Below are positions 42,985 to 54,555 of a DNA stretch of 64,000 nucleotides, one piece after another; within the stretch, counting starts at the first letter, position 1; every line of letters begins with the position of its first letter. The stretch comes from Bipolaris cookei. Lineage: Eukaryota > Ascomycota > Dothideomycetes > Pleosporales > Pleosporaceae. The stretch spans positions 62,001 to 126,000 of the forward strand of contig NRSV01000059.1 in assembly GCA_002286855.1 (NCBI GenBank), written 5' to 3'. Position numbers and translations under genes: made by a program. The notes below the pieces were generated by a model, which was given only the letters and a program-made list of their open reading frames with translations, searched no databases and was not told the origin of the DNA.

Positions 42985-44964
42985 TTAAGAACTCCTCTTA
43001 CCATATGGCTCAAAGGGAAACACTGCCGCAATACCCGCCATGACAATGTATAAAGCCGCGCAAATATATATCGGTACTGCAGTTCCAGTCTAGCGTTTAA
43101 TGTCAGCAAACCCACCCAAATTTTGCAAGGAAGGGAAAAACAAACTCACATCGGCAACAGTAGCGATAACCGCGCTCAAAATTCCCATGACACGATTGCA
43201 CCCAATTGCAATCCCATTTCCCGTCCCTCGATCATGTGACGGCAAAACTTCCGGTGTATATGCGTAAAGCGTGCCATAATAAACGTTGAGACAGAAATTG
43301 ATAATGCACGTGAAGGCCACATTCTGCGTCGCGGTGCGCACCTGCGTGTAGGCAAAGAAAAAAGCCATGGTCACCAGCGCCCCAACCACCATTGTGTACT
43401 TCCTGCCCAACCGCGTCTCACACATCCAGCCCGCCAATACAGGGCCCCATATACCACTAAAGTTGACAAGCGTGTAGTTGCGCCACGTGGTGTACGGGCT
43501 GGGCTGTCCAAATGCGGCTCCGCGCGAGGCTAGGTACGCGGGTAGAAAGACGTTGTACAGCGGGTATGCAAGTCCGATGAGTGTCCAGGAGAGCCAGATG
43601 AGCGAGGTGGAAATGCCAATTCGCTTTGTTGCGTATAGACCGCGGAGATGTATAGCAACCTCTCCAAACCCCCATTTACTCTTTCCCTGTCGTGCAGCCG
43701 CACGCTCAGTGGTGCCACAGTCCTGCATCATCTGCAACGTGAGACTACAAGGTCGATTGTATTTTTCTGCAATATATTGCAGAATCTCCACACATTCCGC
43801 ATCTTTGCCTTCGCTAACGAGAAATTTAGGTGTTTCCTGCAGTCTGATAACCGTGATGCGCAGAATGGACATGACCAAGACGAGCGAACCAGACATATAC
43901 CACACATAGCGCCAGCCTTGGTTATTAGCCCTGGTACACGGTGCAGCCGATGGATCGATTTCAGGATCTGTGCAGCTGAAATTCGGAATAAACCCCCAAG
44001 CTAGGAATCCCGCAATGAGTTGTCCAATACCTGTTTTTCCTCAAATTAGTCACTTTTTTCCACACAAACACACACTCATTCGCCTCTCGAGTTTGCACAA
44101 TATGAAAGAAAAAAAAGAGAAAAGAAAAAACATACCCCACCAACCCGCCATAAGCGTAAGCATCCATTGCCTCTTGCTCGGCAAATACTCCAAGAAAACT
44201 GCCGTATCTAGCACCAAGTTTCCCCCCGCCCCAAACGCACTCAGACACACAAATAGCCCCAGAACCTCCCAATTCGGACTCGCCCCCGCTACAATCGCAA
44301 AAGCAGAACAAATCAACAAACTAACATTAAACGCAATCTTCCTACCCATGATATCTGCCGTTAGTCCCCAAAACAGCGCGCCAACAAGCATACCAACGTA
44401 GGCAGCAATGGTAAGGCCATTGGCGTAGGAAGGCGAGAATTCCAGGGCGGCTTGGCCCGCGATAATGGATTGGATGAGGAGAATGAGGGAGTCGACTGCG
44501 TAGCCGAAGCCGTTGAGTACGAATAACTATTTTTTTCGATTTCATTAGAAATGCAACAAAGAAAAAGAAAAGGAGGAGGAGGAGGAGAAGGAGAAGAAGG
44601 AGAAGAAGGAGAGGAAGGAGAGGAAGGAGAGGAAGGAGAAAAAAAGAATCATCTTCAAGTCCAATTGGGACAATGGGGTAAATTTACCTTCCATTGATAC
44701 GTCGTAAATCCAATCTATTATAACACACACACGCACACGCACGTACAATTAGTTCTTGCCATACTTTGCGGTTCTGCGAACAAAACCACATACCTCATCA
44801 ATAGCATTATTAACAAGATGCATCTTAGCATTTAGCACCGGATCCGTATGCTCTTGTTGCAAAATGTCATTTTTGCCCAGACTACTCGTTTCGTCGTACG
44901 TCTGTACTACATCCCCCTGCTCGGCATCTCGCTCTTCGTGCGCGGTTTTCATTGGTTCGTCCAT
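42985..44964 (-). CDS. MFS transporter, sugar-porter/SVOP-like
   Basis: Five exons (44794-44964, 44688-44714, 44136-44526, 43150-44030, 42985-43089) give 524 residues; exon 2 is only 27 bases (IGFTTYQWK). The N-terminal cytoplasmic part is acidic (MDEPMKTAHEERDAEQGDVV). Twelve helices are expected; visible marks are NGFGYAVDSLILLIQSI in helix 1, GLTADIMGRKIAFN (the loop 2-3 DxxGRK motif), LQETPKFLVSEGK (PESPRFL-like after helix 6), GWMCETRLGRKYTMV (loop 8-9) and TPEVLPSHDRGTGNGIA (loop 10-11). This is the layout of sugar-porter-related MFS permeases close to SVOP-like proteins. Substrate unknown. Glycosylation-type sites lie in the long loops. Intron 2 (44527-44687) is enlarged by a purine repeat. 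Confidence 0.92.
44570..44645. repeat. GGA/GAA polypurine repeat in a transporter intron
   Basis: About 75 bases of GGA, GAA and GGAGAGGAA units fill the second intron of the transporter gene (161 bases). Confidence 0.9.
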
Positions 44965-44986
44965 TCTGTGTGTCTAGCATATACAT

Positions 44987-45019
<33 letters not shown>

Positions 45020-45796
45020 CTATATGTGTGACAACGATCCGTTTTGGGCACACGTACGTGCGCGTGTATGTATGTGCGTGCTCTTTTTGGGCGGTTAATA
45101 CTACTATTCGTAGTTGGGAGGGGAGGGGAAGCGCAGATGCAAGATGCAAAGAATGACGAATGCAGAATCACCTACAAAGACGGGACTGGGTGGGTAGTAA
45201 GATGTCAAAGGAGAGGGGGGAGGGGATGGGAGGGGAGGGGGAGAATTTTGCCATCCAGCCCGGGACTTCGAGACCAGCGATGCGCAAGTCGCTTTTGTAC
45301 TGCGACCTTGCATCGAATGCAACGTCTGAACCTGCCCGCGAGTATCGGCGCGGCCCTGTGGTTGGCTGGCACGATAAGCGGCCCTATCCGACAGGGTAGA
45401 GATTGAGCCGATCCGTCTTGGATCTCTTGGTAAAAAGCAAGCCATACTGGGGCAAGCAAGACGCTAGTACATCTGCCATGGAGACACACGGCAATCCTTC
45501 CGGAACTCCCCCTTCCTCAAAGCCTTGCAATAAATACTTGATGATGTATCTGCTTTCATTCTGGCCCCGTATATCGAACCATGGCCGTGCATACCTTCGT
45601 ACAGTAAACTCCTATTAAACAAATGATGTTTGTCAGACAATGCCCAACATGTGTAAAAGCCCCATGTGAATATTGCTCAAACTTAGCACCATGGCTGATT
45701 GCACAATCCTGGCCCATGTCCCAAACGCCGTACTAGAGAATCGCTATAAGCAGTGCAGAAGCTTTAGAAAAAGAAATTTAACCCAGCAAACAATTA
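44965..45796. other. Intergenic with AC/AT microsatellite
   Basis: Promoter of the transporter gene (-) and 3' flank of CAC2 (-). An (AC)n(AT)n tract lies at about 44986-45019 right upstream of the transporter start; a G-rich AGGGGAGGGG stretch lies near 45117-45242. No gene supported. Confidence 0.6.
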
Positions 45797-48318
45797 CTAT
45801 TGGCCAGGTGTTTGCTCCTCCTCGGTGCTCGCAATTGCATCCTCCCCCTCCATTGTCAACTCAACAGGCGTTGGCGCAATTCTCCGCCTCTTGTTCTCTC
45901 GCACGTCTTCCGTCTCGGCCTCTGCGACAGGGTTAAGATCTCGTTTCTTAGACAGTGCTGCTCCGTCGTCACGATCGCATTCGCTCCTTTCGCTCTCTCT
46001 ACGTCCAACTTGGCCAATATGTGGAACCCCACTGACTGAGCTACTGGCGCTATGCGACCCGCCCTGGCCATGAGCAGGCGTAAGAGGCGGTGTCCACATG
46101 GGAACCGGCCCAGAGTTGGCTGCTGCAATGCTCGGTACCGACGACATGACTGGTGTTGGTGCATTCATGTTGCTTTGATCTCCCGCTCCAGGAGCAAATG
46201 ATGAGGCTGTAGCGATACTAGATACCGAGTTGCTTCTCGTTGGACTGCCTGGTCTTGCGGGAACGAAAGAGCTTGGAGATGCTGGGAAGCCTGCAGATGG
46301 TTGTCTTTGCATTGGAGGTGCTGTTGCTGTTGCTGTTGCTGACATGCTTCCAGTTGTCGGCGTGGGTGTTGGGGTAGAATGATTGGATGTCTGGCTGGCC
46401 GCTGTGTTAATGGCGGCAGGTACATTTTGTTGTCTGTTATGGACAGCCAATGGTCCTGTGTACTTTTCGCCCAGTTCTCCAGGAGCGAATGTTATCGAAG
46501 AGCAGAAACCATCTGAGGATGTCATTAACAGCATGGATCCATCGTTGGACCTTTGGAAGTGTGAGCAATTTCCCAAATTCAATGGTTCTTATATTTCTTA
46601 CCAGGTGATGTCTGTAAATGTAGCAAAGTGCAAGTTGCTAACTATGCACAACGGCTTCTGCTGCTGCGTATCGTAAATGTGGATGGCATCTTGTGTTGCA
46701 ACAGCGTAAATCATGCGATAAGGTAACGTAAAGGCAGACACAGGCCCAGCAGGCGGCGCAGTTGGTGCAGATGCGTCGTTGTCATTAGGTTTGGGTGATG
46801 GTGCTGAAATGCTTGGTGAGGGTGACGGGGCACTTGTAATAGGCGGCGGGTCCATTGATGAATGCGATGTCGGGGGCTTTGAGGGCATGACGGGCTCAGG
46901 CAAAGAAGAAATCTCATCGTCCATGTTGGAGGTGTCGATGGTGATTTGTCTCGTCGGAGGAGCCGTCTGGCGTAGGGTGTAGTACACGGGTGAACAACGC
47001 ACAGCAACCGAAGGCTTCTTGTGACCTGGCAGATATGCCACTGGAGGCTTATTCAGACCGGCCCTAGTGTAAATGTAGACGGTGTTGGTAATGTCCTCCG
47101 CTGGCTTCGCCTCGCCTACGGACGGGTGCAGTGCCTTATATTGGCCTGCTGGAGTGAAGAGCAAGCTTCCATCTGGAGCAAATGTCAGGCGTCGAAAGAA
47201 GGATGTGAGTGTCTCGTTGAAGTAGATGGGTGCATTCCGGATTCCTGTACCGATACTACCAATGCTGGGAGAGTTGGGCATGACAGCGGGCAGAGGCATG
47301 GATGGAGCTGGCGACGCAGAGCGGCGCATGGAGGGTGAGGAGCCAAACGACGAGCGACGGCTGTGCGAGGTCGGCGGCGGGTGCATAGTCGGCAGGGCGA
47401 GTGATTGCGGTGTGCCAGGCATTGAGGGCACAGGCGAGCCGATTGCCAGTGAATCTCCTACGAATGAAGCACGGCCACCAAAGTCGGGTGGTGCAGGGCT
47501 ATTTGAAGATACTCGTCGTGCAGGCAGATCCATTTTGGTGACTTTGCTGTGCTGGGCCAGGGAAAATTGGCCATCCTTGTTTTTCAGTGTGTAAATGTGT
47601 ACAGATCGGTCAGACGATTGCGTCGCAATGTATTCGTTCATTGGATCCCAGGCCACACCTTGGACATAGTGGTTGTGCTCAGCAATCTGTCGCACAATGG
47701 TTCCTAGAGGTTATTGAGCAGCTGTGGGTAGAGTGGCGCAAGGGCAGATGTCGTACCAGTCTGAGCGTTGTAGATGCGGGCAATGTTGTCCATGCTGCCC
47801 GTGATGAAGAAGACGCCGTCTGGCGACCAGGCAAGGTCGTAGATTTCGGAGCCTATGGATCTGCACATGGCTTTGATTCTCCATGTCTCCTTGTCTTCGA
47901 GGCCTTCTTCGAAGTTTGTGTGGGTTGTCTGGTTTTCGGCAGGGACCCAGAGCAGGACATTGCCGTCGTCACCGGCGCTGGCCAGCATTTCACCTGTACA
48001 TATTAGCCGTAGTGCGCGCATGCTGGATTGGCCTGGAAGTACCGCGTGGGCACCATCGTACTACGTTGACGGCTTGTGTGTGCTTGACGAGCGTCGACAG
48101 ATACGTGACCTTGCGCTCTTCGCCATGCGTCTCGACGCTCCAGAGCTGTAGTTAGTGTTAGCAGATGTTAGCGGCTAGTGTCTGGTGGCATGACGTACGC
48201 GAACATTGTTGTCTCCGCCAGCAGTTGCTAGGCGGCCCTTTCCATGTGGCTCAAAATGGGCAGAGTAAATCGGAGCATTTTCATTGTGCCAGGAGACGAG
48301 GAGAGGAGCAGCCTTCAT
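45797..48318 (-). CDS. CAC2: Chromatin assembly factor 1 p60 subunit (Cac2), WD40 protein
   Basis: Five exons (48199-48318, 48043-48145, 47757-47993, 46602-47703, 45797-46550) give 771 residues. The start MKAAPLLVSWHNENAPIYSA is the p60/HIR-type first blade; further blades follow: RLATAGGDNNVRLWSVE, AVNVVRWCPRGEMLASAGDD, LAWSPDGVFFITGSMDNIAR, VQGVAWDPMNEYIATQSSDR, RRLTFAPDGSLLFTPAG and FTDITWSNDGSMLLMTSSDG. Two long Ser/Pro-rich inserts interrupt the propeller, one before NAPIYFNETLTSFFRRL and one in the region after NMDDEISSLPEPV. The tail is Ser/Thr/Pro-rich and ends with a basic patch (ENKRRRIAP) and acidic residues. Role: with Cac1 and Cac3, deposits H3-H4 behind replication forks. All five exons join in frame, and the family fit is strong. 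Confidence 0.93.
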
Positions 48319-49409
48319 GTTGGACCAAGATGCGGCTGCTCATGGGCCGTGTCAATGGCGAAGGCGTCGTGGATACAGGGCCAGGTGCGAACCAGTGGGT
48401 GGAAGTTATAGCGAGGGGGGGGGGAAATGTTGGTGATAGTGGCAGTGGTTGTGGTTGTGGTTGTGATTGTGGTGGTGTGAGATTATCGAACGGGTTGCTA
48501 GGCTGTTTGTTGCTGGGGACCAGGGTTTGGTAGTTGGTGCTCAGGATCACGATGTGTTCCAGAGGCTCGCGAGCAGCGGGTTGTGGTGGATTGATGAAGG
48601 CAAAGCTAGGACGAGAGAGCCAATGTTTTCTTTGTCTGACTGCAGATCACTAGAGGTGGTCGTCAAGGCATTCATGGGCCTGGGGGTGGTTGGCGCCATG
48701 TCTCTAAGCCGCCTGCACATGGACACGAACCGGGCAGCGCGAACGTTCCGCGTCTCCGGCTAGCCGCCTTGGGAACCCTAATTGACTGGTTTCACCGTCA
48801 TACGACCCAGGCACAACACAACACCCTCGCTGCCAGCTAGTCATTTGCCCTCCAAACACGAAGAATAAGACAAACAACGACTGTTCTGCACATGCGTTTG
48901 TAAGAGTGTGTGCATAGACAGACATACACATGCATCCCTTCTCTACCCGCAGGAACCTTTCCTGCTGCCAATGCAAACGCCCCGAGCAAGCTCGAGTGTC
49001 CATTCACCCCGGCCACGGCAAGCCAAAGATGAGACGCAAGCGAGATACGGACCTTGTTACGACGCCACTTATGCACTCTACACTGACCATGTTTCTCATC
49101 AATTATGCGGAATGCACTATCGCCCGTCGTTCTGCCACCCATCGTCCACCCATCTTCAGGTGCAGTCCGCGCACGGGCCGCAGTGGATCGGGATCGCGTC
49201 ACGTCTCCGGCGCAACCACTACATGGTGGAGTCGAGCACCCACAACACACGCCCATCCATTGGCTCCCAATCTGCAAGAGAAGCCGAGAAAAAGGACCGC
49301 ACACTCCCGCCAACCCCCCTGGACTGCCCACGGGAACCACCACAATCTGCCCATTACATACGTATGTGAATACGTACATGCCTAGTAGAATTTTCCGCCT
49401 GTCCTCAGC
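48319..49409. other. Divergent promoter of CAC2 and the RWD gene
   Basis: Contains a run of ten G (48415-48424) and GTGGTT repeats (about 48445-48475) just upstream of CAC2, then unstructured sequence. Open frames on both strands overlap one another and lack recognisable content. Confidence 0.55.
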
Positions 49410-50126
49410 ATGTCGGACCAAGGACCCACCCGCCTTGAAACTGAGCTCGAGCTGCTACAAGCCATGTATCCCGACCAGACATACTACAACCCCAACTCCT
49501 GCGAGTTAAAGTTCACCAATCATGGCCATTCCTCCTTCCTTCTTCGCTTACCAGAGACGTATCCCGACTCAGGATTTCCCGACATCATTGCAGCAACTGA
49601 TGCAGCCAAGAATGACTTGCGGCTACGTCTGAGAGAAGCCATAGCAGACTTGACACTACTTGAGGGAGAGGAATCACTTGATGCCATTGTTGCTACCTTT
49701 GAGCGTCTCATCGAATCTGCTTCTTCGAATCTGAATCAACCACAAAATGCCAATTCCACTTCTGATACCCCAAAAACAATCATCATATGGCTGCATCACC
49801 TCCTCAACATCAACAAGCGCAAACTTGCCCTCTCGCCCCCACCCGCAACACCTCCTATCTCAGGTCTTACCAAGCCTGGTTATCCAGGCGTCCTCGCTTA
49901 CTCGGGCCCATCCTTAGCTGTCACCGAACACGTCAATTTGCTCAAGGCCCAAAACTGGCAAGCCTTCCAGGTACGCTACGAGGAAGACGAGCTTTGGCAC
50001 TTTGCACATGGTATAGGTGTCAAGGAAGTCGAGACCATGAGCGACATTGTAAAGGGCGTCGATATACAAAATCACACAGCTAGCCAACAAAAGGATAAGC
50101 TACTCAAGGCTGTTGGTGTAAAATAA
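49410..50126 (+). CDS. RWD-domain protein (RWDD2/DUF1115-like)
   Basis: Single exon of 238 residues. The RWD domain fills residues about 1-110 (LETELELLQAMYPDQTYYNP, LPETYPDSGFPDI with the YPxxxP-type signature). A second domain matches the RWDD2-type C-terminal region: TIIIWLHHLLNINKRKLAL, KPGYPGVLAYSGPSLAVTEH and VKEVETMSDIVKGV. RWD domains bind proteins in ubiquitin and Gcn2-type pathways; the RWDD2 group has no settled function. The start is the first ATG in the only long frame, 1091 bases from the divergent CAC2 gene. Confidence 0.9.
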   Translation: MSDQGPTRLETELELLQAMYPDQTYYNPNSCELKFTNHGHSSFLLRLPETYPDSGFPDIIAATDAAKNDLRLRLREAIADLTLLEGEESLDAIVATFERLIESASSNLNQPQNANSTSDTPKTIIIWLHHLLNINKRKLALSPPPATPPISGLTKPGYPGVLAYSGPSLAVTEHVNLLKAQNWQAFQVRYEEDELWHFAHGIGVKEVETMSDIVKGVDIQNHTASQQKDKLLKAVGVK

Positions 50127-52136
50127 AAGTGTATTCCGAGCCCCTGTTCGGCGCAGCGAGGAACGAAAGAAGGATTTCTTGCCGACTGATGTCTAAGAAA
50201 CCCAGAATCACGAAAACCGAAACGATCCAGAGATTGCAGTAGTGCTGTTGACCATGGACTACATGCACCGTAACATGGGGTTGCATGCGAATCTAGCATT
50301 CGATACCTCAGCTGAGCCTCTCTATTTGTCGTATACGTTAGGGCAGTCAGCCATGCAGTCGGTGGAAAATGGACTGATTTACCCTTACAAGGTCCTTAAT
50401 AAGTCCACCAAGGAAAGAAGCCTAGCCCAACTTCGAAGAGCTAGTCTTATCAACTCCCTTGTCAGCTCGTCAGCGCTATCCCAAGGTGTGAAAGGGCGTA
50501 GCTCTTGGCTGTCAGCGACTTGCAACGACAAATGGCCTGAGATTCAAGATGTCAATAGCAATTCTCCAGTCCGCTTGAGCATTCAATTTCAGAGACAGAT
50601 ACATAAAAACTACGCTCCATGATAGAACAACCTTCCTGAGGTATAGGGGTCCCTGTACTGTCATGAAGCAGTCGACATTTCCCGCGTCAGGGCGTATTAC
50701 CATGTCCACATCTTTTCTACACATATTCGATAGATTGTAGCTGTACTATCTTAAAATCCCTCTAGCAATCCGACTTCTCGGCAATGGCATGTGATCTTCT
50801 ATACGAAAATCAAGAATAACAATAAGGACTCTCAATGAACGATCCCGTTCCAATGCAGAATGTGATCGAGTTGACCTACGGAAGATAAGTCGCTGCAGCT
50901 GCAGAAATTAAAGGCATACTTGGAGCTGATAATTCATCTAAAGCATGATTTTGGAAGTCGATTCCCAAGTTAAAAAGCGCCACCATGCAAGCCTCCTTCT
51001 CACGCATCCTACACCATTTAAACTGCAAGTGGATGCGTCCTGATGCTGTCATTTAAGACTCCCTATCCGACCAAATCCACAAATTCCTACCAAAAGAATG
51101 ATCGGAATGAATAAACCAGTATGCAGTGCCAATATCAATTCCTAACATGGTGCGTTCAAGATTGTGGAAAGCCTTTGGAACGACCGGGTCACGTGGGGAG
51201 CTATTGGAGTCTACGTGCAAGGTCTGGCCTGCAGGAAGTGGCTTTGCATACGTTCTGGGCCGCGCCACGGTACCGCTATCCCTTGTCTTGGGCTCTTTCC
51301 GATCATAAGTGCTTTTTTGTTGCTGTTTGCTTCACGGCGAACGCGTCAAACACAAGAACCTTGCCAACGCATGAGATCGGCATTTTCCCCCTTGGCGGCT
51401 TGAGACCCGACTATCGCAGTGTACTAAGATGAAGCTCAATCCACTTGAAGCAAGCCTATGTTATGGTGTAAACGGGTGTAAGGTCAAGCCATGCAGGTGA
51501 CAACTGCAAACGCTAGAGCCGATCGAGACCCTGTCCAGTGGCTTGCGTCGCAACCATCACGCCTCTACCGAAGCTTAATCTCACATGATCCCGCGTGCCG
51601 TGGAGCGGACGATCTGGGGCGTTGCCAAATACGGGCGTGGCTGCTTTACGGCGCAGCCTAGGACAGATCTAAAACCACCCATGGCTTGGTCTTATAACGA
51701 TCTTCCAATCCAGTAGATGTACTCACGTACTAGATTGGACATTGCTATTTAGTCTCCAAGTGGAGCTGGAACTCCAACTTAAAACTGTCTCAAACACACA
51801 CCAAGCCAAAGAAATCAAGATCGAGCCAATCTGAAGTCAACCAAAAAAAACCTTGAGCCTCCATGTTGGTTGATTTGATCGTTTCCAGGCCAGGATATCG
51901 TTTCAACCCACCAGGCCTGTCATGGAGCCTTAGCGCATACGCAGCCAATCTCGAACCCCCACATCATGGCTGCGATTGACATTTCCAAAGTTACATCTTG
52001 TTGAGGTACTGAGTTTATAGCATAAAGAATGCTTAATGTCTAATAAGAATTTTTTTCAGGTTGAATGCAGACAGCTTAGTATGCTTCCCTGCAAGAAGGA
52101 TTTGGTTCAGTCAGGGCTGATATGTGTGACGGGAAT
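50127..52136. other. Intergenic, no supported gene
   Basis: 2 kb between the RWD gene and the oxidase gene. A 126-codon plus-strand frame (50242-50622) and a 100-codon one (51121-51432) have ordinary composition but no recognisable domain or splice-linked continuation. Confidence 0.45.
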
Positions 52137-53830
52137 TTAGTTCACGACTACTAAAGGCCGCGGCGTTAACCTCGTTCCATGACTGAACAGATTATTTGGG
52201 TCGTATCTGTGTTTCAATCCTTCAAGTCGTTTCACATTCTCACCAAAGATTTCGTTCGCTTCCACATCAGTATCTATTTCCATCAGCGTCGAAACGAGAC
52301 TGTGCAAATACAAGAAAAAGGCTTCAGAGCTTTTAACAACTCTAGTTTCACTTACTTGCATAGTTGCCATACTGGCCGACTCCCCCGTCTTTCGAGCGAT
52401 TTGCAGCAGTTTCGGAAGCCTTCTTCAGGAGACTACGAGAGAATGTACGGATTTCAGCGTCGAGTGCTGGATTGAACCTTTATATCATCAGTACCAACCT
52501 CGCTCTCGCTTTCCATTCTACTCACCACTTGAAAGCCGTCGCAACATTATAATAGTCTCCTCGATTTGAGAACGATGTCTGAACATTTGGTACCTCTATC
52601 ACCTTCTTGTAAGGAATTATCTCAAACAGCATCAGACTCTCATTCGTCCGCTCGTGCGATGCGACAAACGTGTTGAATTCCACATGCAGCTGCAAAACGA
52701 AATCCGGGTCCAAGGGAAGTCTGAAAGCGCCACCGCCAAATTGTTTGCGTCCGTCGAAGCCTACAGTGGGGTTGAGCAGACTGTTTAGCTTTTCGTAGGG
52801 AATCATGGATGTCATGTCTGAGATAGGACCGAGCGCGAAAAGGTCGGCGAAAAACGCTTTTGCCTTGTCTTCTGGACCATTGTAGAAGAGCTGGCAGAGG
52901 ACAACAGGAGCATTTGCAGGCGGAGGCGCAGAAAACCCCATTAGCATGGCCTGATTTCCATCATTCGTTTCGTGGAACTTGTTTGCAAATGCGACGATCT
53001 GTGGGATCTTGTCTGGTAGGAATATCAGTGGTCCAGCGAAGACTTGGTTCTTTTGGTCGTAGGCTTGGAAGGTGAATGCAGTTGTTACTCCGAAATTCTG
53101 ACCTGCGCCACGTACGGCCCAGAAGAGATCTTCGTTTGAGGTCGCGGACGCAGTGATATGCTCTCCGGAAGCAAGGACGGTGTTAACGGAGAGAAGGTTG
53201 TCTGGTATCGTCAGTATTCGATTATAATCAAAGCCAAACTGGGTACAAAGTGCTAGGTGTCAAAGGCGACCTACCAATAGTCAAACCATACCTCCCAGTA
53301 AGATACCCATACCCACCACCAAGCGTCAGACCCCCAACACCAGTATGATTCACTGTCCCTCCAACAGTTGCGAGTCCGTACTTTGCAGCCTCAACATCGA
53401 CATCTTCCCAGAGGGCTCCTCCCTCAGCCGTTACGGTCTTGGCTTGAGGATCCACAGTCACTTTGCGCATCTTGGAAAGATCAATCACGATTCCGTCTTC
53501 GATTGAAGCGGCTCCGGAAGTAGAGTGCCCGCCGCCTCGGACGGCGAAGGGGATGCTGTATTGGCGGATTTGGGCGAGGGTTGCGGAGATGTCGTTAGGT
53601 GACGTGACTAGTACGACGGCTGTCTGGTCTGTTGTAAGCCTACAATTTCAATGAAATAGGGAGAAGAAGAAAAAAAAGCTACTTACAGCTCTCTTTATAC
53701 AATGTTCACTCCATCTTTCGATGCTCTTCTCGTACGCCGGACCGTCACCAGGAAGTAGAACCTCGGCATTTGTATCCTTGAGTAGCTCTTTGAGCGAAGA
53801 GTAGTTAAAGCTATGAGGATTTGAGCCCAT
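52137..53830 (-). CDS. Berberine bridge enzyme-like FAD-linked oxidoreductase
   Basis: Five exons (53687-53830, 53275-53623, 52526-53201, 52356-52477, 52137-52273) give 475 residues. The FAD-binding PCMH domain contains FAVRGGGHSTSGAAS (the His that binds flavin covalently), IVIDLSKMRKV, LATVGGTVNHTGVGGLTLGG and GYGYLTGRYGLTIDNLLSV. The middle has DLFWAVRGAGQNFGVTTAFT. The last exons carry the BBE C-terminal motif IFGENVKRLEGLKHRYDPNN-LF. The Cys found in bicovalent members is replaced in the TVGGTVNHTGVGG stretch, so a single covalent bond is likely (inference). No strong signal peptide is seen from this ATG, and the frame is open further upstream to 53971. Such enzymes oxidise alcohols, sugars or specialised metabolites; the substrate is unknown and no biosynthetic cluster surrounds it. 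Confidence 0.88.
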
Positions 53831-54555
53831 CTTCAGATTCCAAGAGTACTTCTTGTCATCTAAAACTTCGTGATGCAGTACACGGAATAGATGTGTGGAG
53901 AAGCAAAGACAAAATGCTTGATTTCTGCAGAGGGAGATGTCGAGTTTTAGCTTGTTCTTGAGGTCAGACAACCCGATTGATTAATTTATCAGTCTGGTCC
54001 TTCGAGCATATTCTCAGCTAACTGGTTCAGTAAACCGAAGGATGCTGACGCGATGCATGTGATATGAGCGGGGCAATAGGCGCCCTGTTCCGCAATCAGT
54101 CGACTGAGGGGCAATAGATATTCAAATCAATTGCTGGATGCGTAGCCACTACTGCTGTATTATCTCTAGTCACGATCTCACAGGTCTGTGGTCTACTTAG
54201 CGCATTATTGTATTTCTGGGAACATGTTACGACAGGCAATTTCGGCTTTGTATGCAATGTCGGATACGAGGACCTGGCAGGTCTTCAGGTAGCCACATCA
54301 GGCTGATGTGCTTGATTTCGATAGACTTCAATACTAATCCTACAACTTGAACAGCAAAATACTCAGAAATGTCACTCACAAGACAATTCAAATGCGACAC
54401 CGTAGTCGATGAAGGTTGCTGCAAATAGTAAACATGTGATTGGACAAGTGGTGACGAACAAGGCCCAACTAGCGTGGACCCTGGAATTCAGTGCGGCGAA
54501 CTTCTTTCCCGCAGCGGGCACGTCGCTCGTTAGCCACACGACGTGCAGTGCGATC
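53831..54555. other. Divergent promoter, possible small membrane ORF on the minus strand
   Basis: Between the oxidase (-) and RSM22 (+). A minus-strand frame from 54605 (MRRHDMQMDWTLLVFSMIAL) has two hydrophobic segments and a GTGAGT near its end that could splice to 54227-54384. It overlaps the RSM22 start antisense, so I do not call it. Confidence 0.4.

Noticed and set aside
50242..50622. 126-codon open frame downstream of the RWD gene
   Set aside because: No domain, signal or splice-linked neighbour; plausible by chance in this base composition.
51880..51990. GGTTCGAGAT resembling a tRNA B box on the minus strand
   Set aside because: No cloverleaf can be folded around it and no acceptor stem is visible.
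52137..53830. Secondary-metabolite cluster around the berberine-bridge-type oxidase
   Set aside because: Neighbours are an RWD protein, Rsm22 and a lone dehydrogenase; no synthase, P450 or cluster regulator is present.
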